Positions 62,257-64,000 of a stretch of DNA of 64,000 nt are shown piece by piece (the first letter of the stretch is position 1; the number at the start of each line of letters is the position of its first letter). Both the position numbers and the translations under genes were made by a program. The notes beneath the pieces are model-generated. The model made no database searches. It was not told the origin of the DNA and was given only the letters and a program-made list of their open reading frames with translations. This DNA comes from Corallococcus soli (GTDB lineage: Bacteria; Myxococcota; Myxococcia; Myxococcales; Myxococcaceae), in NCBI RefSeq assembly GCF_014930455.1, contig NZ_JAAIYO010000011.1, positions 186,001 through 250,000 on the forward strand. Reading direction: 5' to 3'.

Positions 62257-64000
62257 ATGCGGATCCACGGAGTGCTGGCCTGTGCCGTGATGCTGTCGCT
62301 GGTGACGGGTTGCAAGGACGACCCGGCGCCCCGGCCCGACGCGGGGACCCCCGACGCCGGGAGCCCGGACGCGGGCGCGGAAGACGCGGGGAGTCCGGAC
62401 GGTGGCGGCACCGCCGGGCCCACCCTCTCCGAGACGCCCCGCTGGGAGGTGGCCGGCGACGGCCTGAACCCGAAGGAGTGCTTCGGCCGCTCCGTGGCGC
62501 TGGGGGACCTCAACGGCGATGGCCGCACGGACCTGCTGGTGCCCTATCCCGTCTGCAAGAGCCTGGCGACGGACCCGGGGCGCGTGGCCGTGTACGCGGG
62601 CGAGGCGCGCTACTTCTCCAAGGTGCCCGTCACCACGACGATGACGTGGGAGCACCCCAGCCCGCGCACCTCGGGCTACCGGCTGGTGGCGGCCACGGGC
62701 GACATCGACGGGGATGCCTACGCGGACGTGGTCCTGCAGGGCTACTACGGCGTCAGCGTCTTCAAGGGCGGGCCGGACCTGGCCCAGGTGCTGGCCCAGC
62801 CCCTGTTCCGCGTGCCGGCGGACTCCGCCACGCGCTTCACCTCCGCGCGCCTGCTGGACCTGGATGGCGACGGGAAGGACGACCTCGTCGTCACCACCGC
62901 CACCGGCGGCACGACCCTCTATCGCTCCACGCCCGACGTGGCGGAGCGCCCCTTCACCAACGTGCGCGTCTTCTCCGGTCACGTCACGCCCGCCGGAGAC
63001 ACCGACGGGGACGGGGCCCAGGACCTGCTGGTGACGCTCCTGGAGGGGCAGAACGCGGTGGGGTTGTTCCTGGGGTGCAAGGCGGACAGCGCGCGGGTGT
63101 GTGACGGCCCGCTGACGGTGGCGCCGGTGTGGAAGGGCTCGGCCGAAACGCTCCAGGCGCTGGGAGACCTCAACGGCGACGGCCGTCCGGAGCTGCTCGT
63201 GAGCCTGCGGGGCAGCCAGCGGCTGCACCTGTCCGACGCCGCGCTCCAGGGCTACTCGCCCACCGCCGCGTGGCAGATGATGGACGACGCGGCCTTCCCC
63301 CTCCTCGGGCAGAACGCCCTCTCCGTGGGGGACATGGTGGAGGGCGGCACGGGCCACGACTTCGTCATCTCCGCGCTGGGGCGCGCGTACCTCTTCCGCC
63401 CCACGGCGAATGTGTCCGGCCCGCTGGAGCCCGTGTGGGCGTGGCCTCGCACCAACCACCTGGATCCGCGCACGGCGCTGGGCTTCGTCCCCCCCATCCT
63501 GGCGAGCGCGGGCGACCTGGACGGGGACGGCCATGACGACCTGGTGGTGGGCCTGACGCCGGAGGCCGACGGCACGCGCTTCCCGGGCCGGGTGGTGGTG
63601 TTCGGCGGCGGCGCGGTGCCGGACTCGACCGGGCCCGCGCCCGCGCTGGCGCCCACGAAGACGTGCAACCTCCCGGTGGATCCGGTGAACGGCAAGCCGG
63701 ACCTGACGGTGGACCGGGACGTGCTCGCGCGCACGCTGTACGTGGAGCGCCGCACCTTCGCCCAGGACTCATGCGAGGTGCGCGAAGGCTGCGTGCCGCA
63801 GGGCGGCGAGCGGCGCCTGCTGCGCTTCAGCACCTCCATCATGAACATGGGCTCCGCGCCCGTGGTGGTGCCGTCGCCGCAGGAGCGGCCGGACCTCTTC
63901 GTCTACGACGAGTGCCACGGGCACGACCACCTGGTGAACTTCGCCGGCTACGCGCTGCGCGATGCCTCCGGGAAGGACGCCACGGTGGGCCGCAAGCAGG
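62257..64000 (+). CDS. FG-GAP/lysyl-oxidase lipoprotein, 3'-truncated by window edge
   Basis: At least 581 residues; the gene continues past the window. GGAGGAG precedes ATG 62257. Lipobox LVTGC, then a DAG/DAGSP linker (PDAGTPDAGSPDAG). Several FG-GAP/VCBS repeats follow (GDLNGDGRTDLLVPY, GDIDGDAYADVVLQG, LDLDGDGKDDLVVTT, GDLNGDGRPELLVSL, GDLDGDGHDDLVVG), a calcium-dependent beta-propeller. At the end begins a bacterial lysyl-oxidase domain: NMGSAPVVVP, then DECHGHDHLVNFAGYALRD with the copper-binding His cluster. Surface protein, perhaps cross-linking or oxidising. Enzymatic part incomplete here. Confidence 0.9.
   Translation, partial: MRIHGVLACAVMLSLVTGCKDDPAPRPDAGTPDAGSPDAGAEDAGSPDGGGTAGPTLSETPRWEVAGDGLNPKECFGRSVALGDLNGDGRTDLLVPYPVCKSLATDPGRVAVYAGEARYFSKVPVTTTMTWEHPSPRTSGYRLVAATGDIDGDAYADVVLQGYYGVSVFKGGPDLAQVLAQPLFRVPADSATRFTSARLLDLDGDGKDDLVVTTATGGTTLYRSTPDVAERPFTNVRVFSGHVTPAGDTDGDGAQDLLVTLLEGQNAVGLFLGCKADSARVCDGPLTVAPVWKGSAETLQALGDLNGDGRPELLVSLRGSQRLHLSDAALQGYSPTAAWQMMDDAAFPLLGQNALSVGDMVEGGTGHDFVISALGRAYLFRPTANVSGPLEPVWAWPRTNHLDPRTALGFVPPILASAGDLDGDGHDDLVVGLTPEADGTRFPGRVVVFGGGAVPDSTGPAPALAPTKTCNLPVDPVNGKPDLTVDRDVLARTLYVERRTFAQDSCEVREGCVPQGGERRLLRFSTSIMNMGSAPVVVPSPQERPDLFVYDECHGHDHLVNFAGYALRDASGKDATVGRKQ

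Overview
The window is very GC-rich, almost fully coding DNA with G or C at most third codon positions. Its gene content points to a myxobacterium (Myxococcota, Corallococcus/Myxococcus-like): a Pkn-type Ser/Thr kinase with a C-terminal PEGA domain, several large orphan or hybrid PAS histidine kinases, two PilZ proteins, many Cys-rich or Ala/Pro-rich lipoproteins, FG-GAP/lysyl-oxidase and DUF5648 surface proteins, and a lipoprotein polymorphic toxin with an immunity gene. The taxon is inferred from gene families, not from an rRNA or marker gene. I saw no rRNA, tRNA, CRISPR array or phage.

Layout. 1-10 kb: end of an aldo/keto reductase, a head-GIN lipoprotein-like protein, a Ser/Thr kinase, a PIN/HTH toxin-antitoxin-like pair, an RNase R/II-family exonuclease, an SH3/repeat exported protein and a YkgJ Cys-cluster protein. 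10-17.5 kb: a PilZ protein, a NYN-LOTUS putative RNase, a small exported protein, and an SsuABC/TauABC-type ABC operon. 17.7-21.8 kb: a sugar-metabolism operon (glucose-dehydrogenase-type MDR, GH15 glycosidase, App1-like phosphatase). 22-25.5 kb: a lipoprotein, polyphosphate kinase and a BamE-like membrane protein. 25.45-27.3 kb: a hipA/hipB-like island, less GC-rich to the eye than its surroundings, preceded by an array of palindromes matching the HipB operator layout. 27.4-39 kb: a lipoprotein with eight Cys-rich repeats, two sensor kinases, an MBL hydrolase, a cupin and a metallophosphoesterase. 39-41.2 kb: a lipoprotein toxin (Tox-REase-5-like) with an Imm52-like immunity gene. 41.2-48.3 kb: a 60-bp glyoxalase remnant, PilZ protein, RtcB, a Cys/His-rich peptide, an intact IS66-type element with a perfect 8-bp target duplication, a TPR protein and a pilus-N-domain lipoprotein. 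48.3-64 kb: two tandem hotdog thioesterases, a propeller-amidohydrolase, a small Cys-rich lipoprotein coupled to a cytosolic partner (possible second toxin-immunity pair), a 1247-residue hybrid kinase, an M28 peptidase, an MFS exporter and a truncated FG-GAP/lysyl-oxidase lipoprotein.

How the genes work together. Most are short operons or single genes, often convergent with only a few bases between stops. Clear functional units are the ABC importer, the MDR/GH15 pair (stop and start overlap), the hipA-hipB pair (ATGA overlap), the PIN/HTH pair, the toxin/immunity pair and the two thioesterases. The conflict and plasticity elements (TA pair, hip island, toxin/immunity pair, IS66) are spread among housekeeping genes rather than in one island.
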